Program-made: the position numbers and the translations under genes
NCBI RefSeq assembly: GCF_001425005.1
Contig: NZ_LMDB01000008.1
Location: 1 to 64,000, forward strand
Origin: Duganella sp. Root336D2
Lineage (GTDB): Bacteria; Pseudomonadota; Gammaproteobacteria; Burkholderiales; Burkholderiaceae_D
Direction: 5' to 3'
DNA: 64,000 nucleotides
Notes under the pieces: generated by a model
Database searches by the model: none
What the model was told of the DNA's origin: nothing
Seen by the model: the letters and a program-made list of their open reading frames with translations, nothing else
Part shown: positions 31,144 through 40,100 of the stretch, piece by piece
Numbering within the stretch: the first letter of the stretch is position 1
Layout of the letters: each line of letters begins with the position of its first letter

Positions 31144-31629
31144 TCAGCTACCGGCCCCGTGCGACACCAGGTCAAGCGGCAGGCTGGTGGTGTACTTGAT
31201 CTGCTCCATCGAGAAGGCTGACGAAACGCCGGTCAACTGCGCGGCCTTGATCAGCTTCTTGTAAAAACGGTCATACCCTTCGATATCGGTGGTCACCACC
31301 TTCAGCAGGTAGTCGATATCGCCGCTCATGCGGTGGAATTCCTGCACTTCCGGCAGCGCCACCACGGCGGCAGCGAACCTGGCGAGCCACTTTTCATCGT
31401 GCTGGCTGGTGCGCACGCTGACGAATACCGTCACCGGCAAGCCCGCCTTGCGGCGGTTGACGATCGCCACGCGGCGGTCGAAATATCCATCCTCTTCCAG
31501 CCGCTTCAAACGCTTCCAGCAGGGCGTGGTCGAAAGGCCAACCTTTTCCGCCAGCTCAGCCACGGACAGCGTGCCGTCAACCTGCAGCGCGCCCAGGATC
31601 GCGTAATCGTAGCGGTCGAGATCATTCAT
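31144..31629 (-). CDS. Lrp/AsnC-family transcriptional regulator
   Basis: The 161-residue regulator has an N-terminal winged HTH (LDRYDYAILGALQVDGTLSV, AELAEKVGLSTTPCWKRLKR) and the RAM/AsnC effector domain (VTVFVSVRT, HRMSGDIDYLLKVVTTDIEG, YTTSLPLD). The GDxDY motif is intact. It is divergent from the cysteine-desulfurase fusion at 31694; the 64-base spacer has ATATCGATAT (31638-31647) and a 9-bp direct repeat TTGGAATGC (31648-31656 and 31689-31697). The likely task is amino-acid (perhaps cysteine) responsive control of that gene. Confidence 0.93.
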   Translation of the reverse strand: MNDLDRYDYAILGALQVDGTLSVAELAEKVGLSTTPCWKRLKRLEEDGYFDRRVAIVNRRKAGLPVTVFVSVRTSQHDEKWLARFAAAVVALPEVQEFHRMSGDIDYLLKVVTTDIEGYDRFYKKLIKAAQLTGVSSAFSMEQIKYTTSLPLDLVSHGAGS

Positions 31630-31693
31630 TTTTGTTTATATCGATATTTGGAATGCTTATTCTACATTAAGGCCTGTTTGAGGTAATTTTGGA

Positions 31694-33655
31694 ATGCCTG
31701 ATTCACCGCCAGTTCGTAAACTATTGAGTATGAGCAAAGAAATCTACCTCGACGGGAATGCCACCACTTGCGTGCTGCCGGCCGCCATCGACGCAGCGGT
31801 GCAAGCCATGCGCGATTGTTTCGGCAATCCCAGCAGCACCCACGCCACCGGCCTGAAGGCCAAGGCCATGATGGACGCCGTGCGCCAGCGCGCCAAGCGC
31901 TTGCTGGGCGTGGGCAGCGGCCGCATCATGTTTAATAGCGGCGCCACGGAAGGCATCCAGACCGCCGTGCTGTCGGCACTGTGCGCGCTGCGCGAACGTC
32001 GCGAAAACGGTGAAGCTATCGGCAGCCTGCTGGTCTACGGCGCCACCGAACACAAGGCCGTTCCGGAAGCGCTGGCGCACTGGAACCGCTTGCTGGGCCT
32101 CGGCCTGGAACTGAAGAAACTGCCGGTCGATGGCGATGGCCGCCATGACCTGGCCGCGCTGCGCGCATTGGCGCCGCAAGCGGCCTTTGTCTGCACCATG
32201 GCGGCCAATAATGAAACCGGCGTGGTGTCCGACCTGGTGGGCATCGGCGCGACGCTGGTAGGCAGCAAGGCGCTGTGGATGGTCGATTGCGTACAGGGCC
32301 TGGGCAAGCTGCCGCTGGACCTCGGCAACTCCCGCATCGATTACGCACCGTTCTCCGGCCATAAGCTGTACGCGCCAAAAGGCATCGGCATGCTGTACCT
32401 GCGCGAAGGCGCCCCATACACCCCGCTGGTGATGGGCGGCGGCCAGGAAGCGGGCCTGCGCTCCGGCACTGAAAACATGGCTGGGATTGCAGCGCTGGGC
32501 GCCGTGCTGGCTGCGCTGGAAGACGGCGGCACCTTCCGCTCGCCGGCGGAGCTGTACGGTTTCCGCGAAAAGCTGGCCGCCAGCCTGCGCGCTGCATTCC
32601 CCGGCATCGTGTTCAATGCGCCGTTCGAGAAGGCGTTGCCAACCACCCTTAATTTCTCGGTGCCCGGCCTATCGAGTAAAGAGTTGCTGGACGTGTTTGA
32701 TGCGGCGAATGTGCGCGTCAGCGCGGGCAGCGCCTGTTCCGCCGCCAAGGCAGCGCCAAGCTATGTGCTTGATGCCATGGGCTTGCCGGTATGGCGCAGC
32801 AGCAGCGCAGTACGTATGTCTTTCGGGCCGCTGGCCAGCGAAGAAATCATCAACGAAGCCTGCGCGCGCATCGAGCGATGCGGCCAAGCCTTGCGCGCCG
32901 CCGGCAACCTGCCGGAAGGGGTGCTGCAACTGAGCCTGGCCGGCAACCACACCTGGCTCCTGCTGGACGCAGCATCGCGCCAATGCATCGTGGTCGACCA
33001 TCAAGCCGAACTGGTCGAACGCATCGACAGCCTGTTGCGCAGCCACGGCTACCAGGTGGCGGCCCGCGTGAGCACGCGCGACACCGCAACCGCGCATGAC
33101 AGCATGGCGTTTGGCGCGCACACGCTGCGCCGCATGACGCTGGACGCGAACCAGCAGGCCTTCCTGCTGTGCAGCGGCGATAAAGTCGATTACGCCTTTA
33201 CCGGCATGGCACCGTTGGCTGCGCTGGCCGGCAGGATTCCGGACGACGCGCTGCTATGCGCCGGTCGCGAAGAACTGAACGCCTGCTGCACCAGCTTGCG
33301 CGCGGAGGAGCAGGGCAGCATGGCAAACGCAGACCTGAACCTGGACAGCATCGCGCTGGCGCGCCTGCTGGAAGCGTATCCGCAAGCGGTGCTGGTGGAT
33401 GTGCGGGAAGTCTATGAACAAGCCGCCTGCATCCCAGGCGGCCGCGCCGCGCAAAGCGTCCCACTGAGCCGGCTGGCTGCATTCGTGCCGCACTGGCTGG
33501 ATGCAGCAGAACAGCCGCCGCTGGTTTTCTTCTGTCGCAGCGGTAACCGTAGCGCCAAAGCCGCGCAATGCCTGCGCCGCCTCGGCTATCGCAATGCTTA
33601 TAGCCTGGGCGGAGGGATTGCCCTGGCATCGCCAGCGCTGGCGCTGGCCGCATGA
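31694..33655 (+). CDS. Cysteine desulfurase - degenerate MBL - rhodanese fusion
   Basis: This 653-residue fusion has three parts. Residues about 12-405 are an IscS/NifS-type class V aminotransferase with PLP lysine 224 in SGHKLYAPKGIG and a catalytic cysteine loop SAGSACSAAKAAPSYVL (Cys348). Residues about 415-520 look like a metallo-beta-lactamase fold of the persulfide dioxygenase type (NHTWLLLDAASRQCIVVDHQ, VERIDSLLRSHGYQV), but the HxHxDH metal motif is replaced by STRDTATAHD. Residues about 545-653 are a rhodanese with VDVREVYEQAACIPGG and active cysteine 614 in FFCRSGNRS. Sulfur taken from cysteine could pass to the rhodanese within one chain. The start may instead be the ATG at 31730. 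A divergent Lrp gene likely regulates it, and a strong terminator follows. Confidence 0.88.
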   Translation: MPDSPPVRKLLSMSKEIYLDGNATTCVLPAAIDAAVQAMRDCFGNPSSTHATGLKAKAMMDAVRQRAKRLLGVGSGRIMFNSGATEGIQTAVLSALCALRERRENGEAIGSLLVYGATEHKAVPEALAHWNRLLGLGLELKKLPVDGDGRHDLAALRALAPQAAFVCTMAANNETGVVSDLVGIGATLVGSKALWMVDCVQGLGKLPLDLGNSRIDYAPFSGHKLYAPKGIGMLYLREGAPYTPLVMGGGQEAGLRSGTENMAGIAALGAVLAALEDGGTFRSPAELYGFREKLAASLRAAFPGIVFNAPFEKALPTTLNFSVPGLSSKELLDVFDAANVRVSAGSACSAAKAAPSYVLDAMGLPVWRSSSAVRMSFGPLASEEIINEACARIERCGQALRAAGNLPEGVLQLSLAGNHTWLLLDAASRQCIVVDHQAELVERIDSLLRSHGYQVAARVSTRDTATAHDSMAFGAHTLRRMTLDANQQAFLLCSGDKVDYAFTGMAPLAALAGRIPDDALLCAGREELNACCTSLRAEEQGSMANADLNLDSIALARLLEAYPQAVLVDVREVYEQAACIPGGRAAQSVPLSRLAAFVPHWLDAAEQPPLVFFCRSGNRSAKAAQCLRRLGYRNAYSLGGGIALASPALALAA

Positions 33656-33679
33656 TTTTGTGAGGTTGTATCCTGCTTG

Positions 33680-33706
33680 CGGCGGCCGTTGGCCGCCGTT
33701 TTTTTT
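33680..33706 (+). terminator. Intrinsic terminator after the desulfurase fusion
   Basis: CGGCGGCC pairs with GGCCGCCG around GTT and is followed by eight T residues. It ends the plus-strand transcript just before the convergent gene at 33712. Confidence 0.93.
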
Positions 33707-33711
33707 AGCGC

Positions 33712-34155
33712 CTACTTGGCAAAAAAATGGCGCAGGACCAGCACCGCAATCCCGGCCAGCAGCAAGATCCGTGCGAAGCCCTTTTCCCCATCCGAAGTGT
33801 CGTTGTCACCGGCTTTAACCAAAGTCGAAGGCGATTCCGGCAAATAACGAATATCGATTGACCAAGGAATTTCCCGCGCGCGCAGTTGCCGGGCCAGGCT
33901 TTCGGGGATGGATACCGTGTCACGGACTTGCTGTCCATTCTCCATCGTGAACTGGATGTGGGCTACGTGCTCCTTCTCGGAGCCGCCATTCTTCCGCTTT
34001 TTCCATTCGAGTTCGGTGATCTCAGCCGCTGCGGCTACGCCGTGGTCGCGCAGCTTCGAAAATTCCACGCCATGTTTGTGGCCTGTGAACATGAATAATA
34101 CGGCGAATGTGATCAGGATCCAGGGGAATACGGCACTGCGAAAAACACTAAACAT
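33712..34155 (-). CDS. DUF3592-like membrane protein
   Basis: The 147-residue protein has two membrane helices, residues about 8-24 (VFPWILITFAVLFMFTG) and about 127-143 (ARILLLAGIAVLVLRHF). Between them is a soluble beta-rich domain with AAAEITELEWKKRKNGG, VAHIQFTMENGQQVRDTVSI and IDIRYLPESPS. This layout, a domain of about 90 residues between two helices ending in a YxPxxP-like motif, is that of DUF3592 proteins. Function is unknown. It is a single gene with an AT-rich upstream region containing an imperfect inverted repeat near 34176-34194. Confidence 0.8.
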   Translation of the reverse strand: MFSVFRSAVFPWILITFAVLFMFTGHKHGVEFSKLRDHGVAAAAEITELEWKKRKNGGSEKEHVAHIQFTMENGQQVRDTVSIPESLARQLRAREIPWSIDIRYLPESPSTLVKAGDNDTSDGEKGFARILLLAGIAVLVLRHFFAK

Positions 34156-34555
34156 AAGGTGGCTTGGTACATGTATTTGTTAAATAATTAAACAATGTTA
34201 CCATAAGATAATTTCCCGACCGCTGGCCGGGCCCATCCTGTGCGGTGCTTTATTCGTTGGGGTTTTAATGCCTGGCTGAGTTGAGGCCTTTGACGAAGGA
34301 TGGAATTCAATACTGGGCGTTTGGTGAGCCGATCGAACAAAGGGAAATGTGGATGAGATGCGACTATGCGCGTTCTTCTCTATCACTGAGTAAACGAATT
34401 CGTTCAGACACTACCTTGTGCTTTCAGCGCAGCGAGCTGGCTCAAACGAGATCGGGTAGGGGAAAAGTCGTTGTAACGTGCGTTGACTCAACCCACCAGG
34501 CGAATAAGACGCTACGGCCCTATCGTTCGCGGTAATGCGCGATGCGTAGCGCGGC
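34156..34555. other. Gene-free stretch, AT-richer than the neighbourhood
   Basis: About 400 bases hold no convincing gene. An open frame at 34281-34535 has no recognisable product, no Shine-Dalgarno and coding statistics unlike the neighbours. The left end carries the promoter region of the DUF3592-like gene. The rest reads like decayed DNA next to the repeat element at 34556, but I cannot identify any remnant. Confidence 0.5.
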
Positions 34556-34758
34556 CATAAGTCTGTGCCATAAGTCTGTGCCAGGTCTGTCATTCGGACA
34601 TAAGTCTGTGCCAGGTCTGTCATTCGGACACGCGAACCGGTCTTTTGATAAAACTCAAGACGGAAAACCGGCTGGTTTTGCGTCTTGAGTTTTATCAAGC
34701 GTGAGCGCTATCTGTCCGAATGACAGACCTGGCACCGACTTTGTTGGCACCGACTTTG
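34556..34758. repeat. Nested palindromic repeat with tandem 30-bp units
   Basis: A 30-bp unit beginning CATAAGTCTGTGCCAGGTCT occurs at 34569-34598 and 34599-34628, with a 13-base partial copy before it (34556-34568). The second copy forms the left arm (34603-34630) of a 28-bp inverted repeat with 34713-34740, one mismatch. Inside is a perfect 18-bp inverted repeat, 34645-34662 with 34681-34698, whose loop again folds as AAAACC/GGTTTT. On the right, GGCACCGACTTTG is repeated at 34731-34743 and 34746-34758. The element lies directly after the TonB receptor stop and could also end that transcript. Confidence 0.88.
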
Positions 34759-34777
34759 CAATCGGTCGCCGTCCTCT

Positions 34778-36931
34778 TTATAGCTTCATCTCCAGCATCG
34801 CGCGGAACAAGACGCTGGTTGGGGTGATGGTGGTGTCGCTCCGCCGTCCGGTGGCCTCGACGAAGGACGACTGCGACAGGTTGTCCTGGTGCAGCATGTT
34901 CGATGCCGACAGGCGCAGTTGCGTCTTGGGAGTGAACTTCCACAAGCCATATACGTCCAGTGCCCGCTTCGGCACCGAGTAGGCGTACTGCCTGTCGGAG
35001 ATGCGCACCTCGCCGCCACCCTGGTAGCTGTAGGAGCCGCCCAGTGTCAGCGGAAGCTTGTCCAGCTTCCAGTCCGCACCCACGGTGCCGCTGATTGGAA
35101 CCTGCTGGTCCAGGCGGTTGTTGGGGCCCGGTACGGTGTCCAGCTTCGACCAGCTGCGCGTCAGGTTGGCGCGCATTTCCACGCCTGGCGCGTCCTTCAT
35201 GATCGCGCGCAATGGCAGCTTGGCTTCCAGTTCGATGCCGTAGGTGTCGGCGGTGCCGGCGTTGACAGGACGCGAGACCCACACGCCATCGATCAGGTCC
35301 ACGCGGCGGCGTGTGATGTCTTCGATGCGGCGGGCATAGGTGCTGGCCGACAGCAGGCCGCCGCCTTCGCCCAGATAGTGCTCGAACGCGAGGTCCAGGC
35401 CCCAGGCCAGTTCCGGCTTCAGGTTCGGGTTGCCCATGGAGTCTGGCGAAGTCGAGCTGTTGTTGTTGGAGGTGAAGCGGCGCGGGATCAGGTCGCCCAC
35501 GCCGGGCGCCTTGTAGGTGCGGGTCAGGCCGAAACGCACCTGGTCCTTCTTCTTTTCGCCCAGCTTGTACAGGGTCTGGAACAGCGGGCTCAATACGCTG
35601 GAGTTGTTGTCGATGCTGCCGTAGTCAGTGCCGGTGCTCTTGATGTTGACGCCTTCCCAGCGCAGGCCGAAATAGACGGACCAGCGGTCGGTCACATTCC
35701 ATTCATCCTGCGCGTAGGCGGCGAGGCGCGTGACGTCGGCGGAATAAACTTCGTCGAGGTTCTGTGGGGCGATGCCGGGCGGTGCACGCAGGTATTGTTC
35801 GCGCTGGATGCGGTCTTCATCGCGCTTGCTGTAGCCGATGTCCCAGCCGGTCGCCAGCGCATGGCCGGGGACCAGCGGGCTGGAATATTTGCCGGTGCTG
35901 CTGAAGCCTTTGTCGGTCGATTCCGATGTGACGGTGCGGGTGCGTTCGAGCAGTGCGCCGCTTTGCAGGTTCGGTGCCTGCACGTTGCGGTGGTTGTAAT
36001 TGAGGCCTGCTTTCATATCCAGCTTGGCGCCGTCGGCCAGCGGACGCGCCCAGCTCAGGTCCGTGCGGAACAATTCCATGTCGGCCTTGATGGCCTGGTC
36101 CAGGGCGCTGAACATTGGCTCGTCGCCGTACGCGGTGGTGGTGCGCTCGGAGTTTTGGGCGCGGAAGCGGTTGACCGCAATGAAGCTCTGCGAGGTGATC
36201 ACGTCGCCCGGCTTGATCGCGTAGTTCACTCGCGGCGCGAGGTTGAGGTTGCGGAATGAGCCTTTGCTGGTGGCTTCGGCACGGCGCAGCAGGGGCGCGC
36301 TGCCGGTGGCTTCGGTGATGGTGTGGCTTGGGCGATCAAAATCGCCGTGCAGGAAGCCGCCGCCGATGGAGTACGACCAAGGGCCTTTGCGGTCCGACAT
36401 CTGCAGGTTGACGCTGGCGCCGGGTTGGCCGTTGTCCGCTTGCAGTCCGGCCTTGATTTCGGTCTGCGCCGTGGAGATGGCTTTCTTCAGCACGATGTTG
36501 ATGCCGCCGGCAATCGCCTGGGTGCTGAATTCCGCCGTGGCGGCGCGCATGACTTCAATACGTTCGATCATGTCCGGTGTCAGCGAGTCGAGCGAGAAGC
36601 CTGGCGGCGCCGGTTCGCCATTCAGCATGATGGAGGTGTAGCCGCTGCCCAGGCCGCGCATGCGGATGTTGCCGCCGCGGCCCTGCACGCCGTCCAGCGT
36701 AATGCCCGGCAGGCGCTTGAGCACTTCGCCGATGCTGGTGTCGCCATTTTTCAGGATCTCTTCCTGCGTCACGACGATCTTGGTGGCGGTGTCGTTGCGG
36801 CGGATATCCATCGCCGCGCTGCCTTTGATCTCAACCTTGGGCGTGGCTTTGTCGGATGCGGCTTGCTCTTGTGCGTAAGCGCCGTTCAGCGCCTGGACGA
36901 TGAGCAGGAGGGGGAGGGCGATTTTCTTCAT
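34778..36931 (-). CDS. TonB-dependent outer membrane receptor
   Basis: The 717-residue receptor has a signal peptide (MKKIALPLLLIVQALNGAYA) from the ATG at 36931. The plug domain has IVVTQEEILKNGDTSIGEVL, LPGITLDGVQGRGGNIRMRG, and the MIERIEVMRAATAEFSTQAI segment, ending with GGINIVLKKA. A long 22-strand barrel follows (for example WDIGYSKRDEDRIQREQYLR and FGLTRTYKAPGVGDLIPRRF), and the last residues are FRAMLEMKL. There is no N-terminal STN signalling domain. No TonB, ExbB or dedicated transport gene is next to it, so the ligand (siderophore, glycan or other) is open. The frame upstream to 37000 is rejected because the signal peptide starts later. Confidence 0.93.
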   Translation of the reverse strand: MKKIALPLLLIVQALNGAYAQEQAASDKATPKVEIKGSAAMDIRRNDTATKIVVTQEEILKNGDTSIGEVLKRLPGITLDGVQGRGGNIRMRGLGSGYTSIMLNGEPAPPGFSLDSLTPDMIERIEVMRAATAEFSTQAIAGGINIVLKKAISTAQTEIKAGLQADNGQPGASVNLQMSDRKGPWSYSIGGGFLHGDFDRPSHTITEATGSAPLLRRAEATSKGSFRNLNLAPRVNYAIKPGDVITSQSFIAVNRFRAQNSERTTTAYGDEPMFSALDQAIKADMELFRTDLSWARPLADGAKLDMKAGLNYNHRNVQAPNLQSGALLERTRTVTSESTDKGFSSTGKYSSPLVPGHALATGWDIGYSKRDEDRIQREQYLRAPPGIAPQNLDEVYSADVTRLAAYAQDEWNVTDRWSVYFGLRWEGVNIKSTGTDYGSIDNNSSVLSPLFQTLYKLGEKKKDQVRFGLTRTYKAPGVGDLIPRRFTSNNNSSTSPDSMGNPNLKPELAWGLDLAFEHYLGEGGGLLSASTYARRIEDITRRRVDLIDGVWVSRPVNAGTADTYGIELEAKLPLRAIMKDAPGVEMRANLTRSWSKLDTVPGPNNRLDQQVPISGTVGADWKLDKLPLTLGGSYSYQGGGEVRISDRQYAYSVPKRALDVYGLWKFTPKTQLRLSASNMLHQDNLSQSSFVEATGRRSDTTITPTSVLFRAMLEMKL

Positions 36932-37180
36932 GCAAATGGCGGTGGCTTTTGGGAAACATGACAGGATACACTGCCAACCGTTAACCCGGCAGTTATTCAA
37001 TTTTCAGGCCGCCGGCTTAGCAAAAAAAAACGTGCTCTTGCCGAGGTGAAATTCTCGCTGATCTTTAACGGACCCATATGTACGCTAGCGAACAGTCGTA
37101 AGTCGTGCGCCCGCCTAACATGCCTTGGACCATACTGCCCGTCTGCGCGGCAGTTCTAAGAATAAGTGTGAGGCCCACCC

Positions 37181-40100
37181 TTGAAAGAGCATCCTTTTTT
37201 ATGGCCGGCCGCAAGTGCCGGGTTCAAGGAATCAGAATCGGGGTCCCTTGAAAAAGGGACCGGTGAGGAAGACGATTTGCCCCTGCGCGGTGAGCTGTTC
37301 AGCGCGCAGCAAATGGAACAGCATGGCCGTGCACTGGCTGCAAGCCATGAACTCAGCAAGCGCGGTGGCGGGGACCGCCTGCTTGCGCGGCTCAGTGAAA
37401 ACGAAGCGCTGATCGGTTCAACCTGCGAAGGCCTGACCGAAGCGGTCAAGGAAGGCCGGCAGATCACGCCCGCTTCCGAATGGCTGCTGGATAACTTCTA
37501 CCTGATCGAAGACCAGATCCGCACCGCGCGGCGCCACCTGCCGAAAGACTACAGCAAGGAATTGCCGCGCCTGGCCAAAGGCGCGCCGCAGGGCACGCCG
37601 CGCGTCTACCAGATCGCGCTGGAGATCATTGCCCATGGCGACGGCCGCGTTGATCCGGAGAGCCTGAGCCGTTTCGTGGAAGCCTACCAGGAAGTGGCGA
37701 CGCTGAAACTGGGCGAGCTGTGGGCGATCCCGATCATGCTGCGCCTGGCGTTGATCGAGAACCTGCGCCGGGTGGCTGCGCGCGTGGCGGAAAACCGCTT
37801 CCAGCGCGACCTGGCCAATAGCTGGGCCGACCAGATGGTGGAGATCGCCGACAAGAATCCGAGCGGCTTGATCCTGCTGGTGGCCGACATGGCGCGCTCC
37901 GAGCCGCCGATCACCAGCGGCTTCGTGGCCGAACTGGCGCGCCGCTTGCAAGGGCAAAGCCCGGTGCTGACCCTGGCGCTGAACTGGATCACCTACCGCC
38001 TGGCGGAAACCGGCCAGACCATCGAGCAGCAGATCCAGGCCGAAATCCATATGCAGGCTGCGGAGCAGGTGTCGATTGCCAACAGCATCGGCAGCCTGCG
38101 CTTCCTCAGCACCATGGACTGGCAGGAGTTTGTCGAGACCATGAGCGTGGTCGAGCAGACCTTGCGCCAGGATCCTGCCGGTACTTATCCGGACATGGAC
38201 TTTTCCACGCGCGACCAGTACCGCCACAGCGTGGAACGCATGGCGCGCTATTCGCAGGCAACGGAGGCGGAGGTGGCGCAGCAGGCGCTCGAGCTGGCGC
38301 GCACGCGGGCCGGCGACCTTGACACACGCCTGCATCACGTAGGCTATTACCTGGTGGGCGAAGGCATGCTGCTGATGGAGCGCCAGGTCGGCGTGCGCCT
38401 GCCGCCCCTGCGCTCGCTGAAGCGCACCATGCGCACCTCGCCGCTGTTGTCCTATCTCGGCGCGATCGGCGCACTGTCCGTGATCGCCACTGCGCTGATG
38501 CTGGAACGCGCCTGGCGCGATGGCGTGCAGCCGTGGGCGCTGGTGGTACTGGGCATCCTTGGCCTGATGGGCAGCAGCCAGCTGGCACTGGCCCTGGTCA
38601 ACTGGGTCGCCACGCTGTTTGTCGAGCCGCGGCCATTGCCGCGCATGGACTTCCAGAACGGCGTGCCGCCGGATGCGCGCACCGTGGTGGTGGTGCCAAC
38701 CTTGCTGTTCAGCCGTGAAAACGTCGATGAACTTTGCGAGCAGCTTGAAGTGCGCTTCCTTGCCAACCGCGACCCCAACCTGCGTTTTTGCCTGCTGACC
38801 GACTTCGCCGATGCGCAGGAAGAGACGCTGCCGACCGATGCAGCTTTGACCGAGCGTGCGGCCGCCAATATCGCGCGCCTGAACCTGAAATATACGGAGC
38901 AGGGCGGGCCGGCGCCTTTCCTGCTGCTGCATCGCGCGCGCCGCTGGAACGCGGCGCAGCGGGCCTGGATGGGCGAGGAGCGCAAGCGCGGCAAGCTGTC
39001 CGACCTGAACCGCTTCATGCGCGGCGGGGCGCAGGATGCCTTCTCGCTGATCGTTGGCGATATCGACGACCTGCCTGCCTTTAAGTATGTGATCACGCTG
39101 GATAGCGACACCCAGTTGCCGCGCGATGCGGCACGCCAGTTTGTCGCTACCATGCGCCATCCGCTCAACCTGCCGCGTATCGACCAGCGCCTGCGGCGCG
39201 TGGTGGCCGGCTATGGCATCCTGCAGCCGCGGGTGGCAGTCAGCTTGCCGAGCGAAGACGCGTCGCGCTATGAAAAGCTGTGCGGCGGCGAGCCTGGCAT
39301 CGATCCCTATACCCGTACCGTCAGCGACGTATACCAGGACGTGTTTGCCGAAGGCTCTTTCATCGGCAAGGGTATCTACGATGTCGACGTGTTCGAGGAA
39401 GTACTGGGCCGGCGCTTGCCGCATAACCGCATCCTGAGCCACGACTTGCTGGAAGGCTGCTACCTGCGCGCCGGCCTGCTGAGCGATGCGCAGCTCTATG
39501 AACATTACCCGGCGCGCTATCGCGATGACGTGAGCCGGCGCCAGCGCTGGATGCGTGGCGACTGGCAATTGCTGCCATGGCTGATGCGGCGCGTGCCGCT
39601 GGCCGGCGGCAAGCACGAAAGCAATCCGCTGTCCGCCCTGTCGCGCTGGAAGCTGTTCGACAACCTGCGCCGCAGCCTGGTGGCGCCGGTCCTGACATTG
39701 TCGCTGCTGATGGCTTTTGCCGCCCTGCCGCATCCATGGTTCTGGGCCTTGGCCGTGCTGGCGATTATCTTCCTGCCGCCGCTGGTGAGCGCCGTCTACG
39801 ATTTGCTGCACAAGCCGGACGACACGCTGTGGAGCCAGCATGCGCCGGCATCGCTGCGCCGCAGCGGCTTGCAGTTCGCGCACGCACTGCTGACGCTGGT
39901 GTTCCTGCCGTATGAAGCCTACATCAGCCTGGATGCCATCGTGCGCACCGGCTGGCGCCTGCTGGTATCGCGGCGCCGTTTGCTGGAATGGCGTGCGTCC
40001 GGGCTGTCGCGCTCGGGCACCAGCCTGGCCAGCAACTGGCGCACCATGTGGATTGCGCCGCTGCTGGCCCTGGGTGCCGGGGCTGGCCTGGCGGTACTGC

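Noticed and set aside
34281..34535. 84-codon open frame in the gene-free stretch
   Set aside because: There is no Shine-Dalgarno, no recognisable motif and atypical composition, and it runs into the repeat element. Probably non-coding.
34569..34628. Two adjacent 30-bp direct repeats as a possible CRISPR remnant
   Set aside because: The units abut without spacers, no cas gene is near, and the unit is part of a larger inverted repeat.
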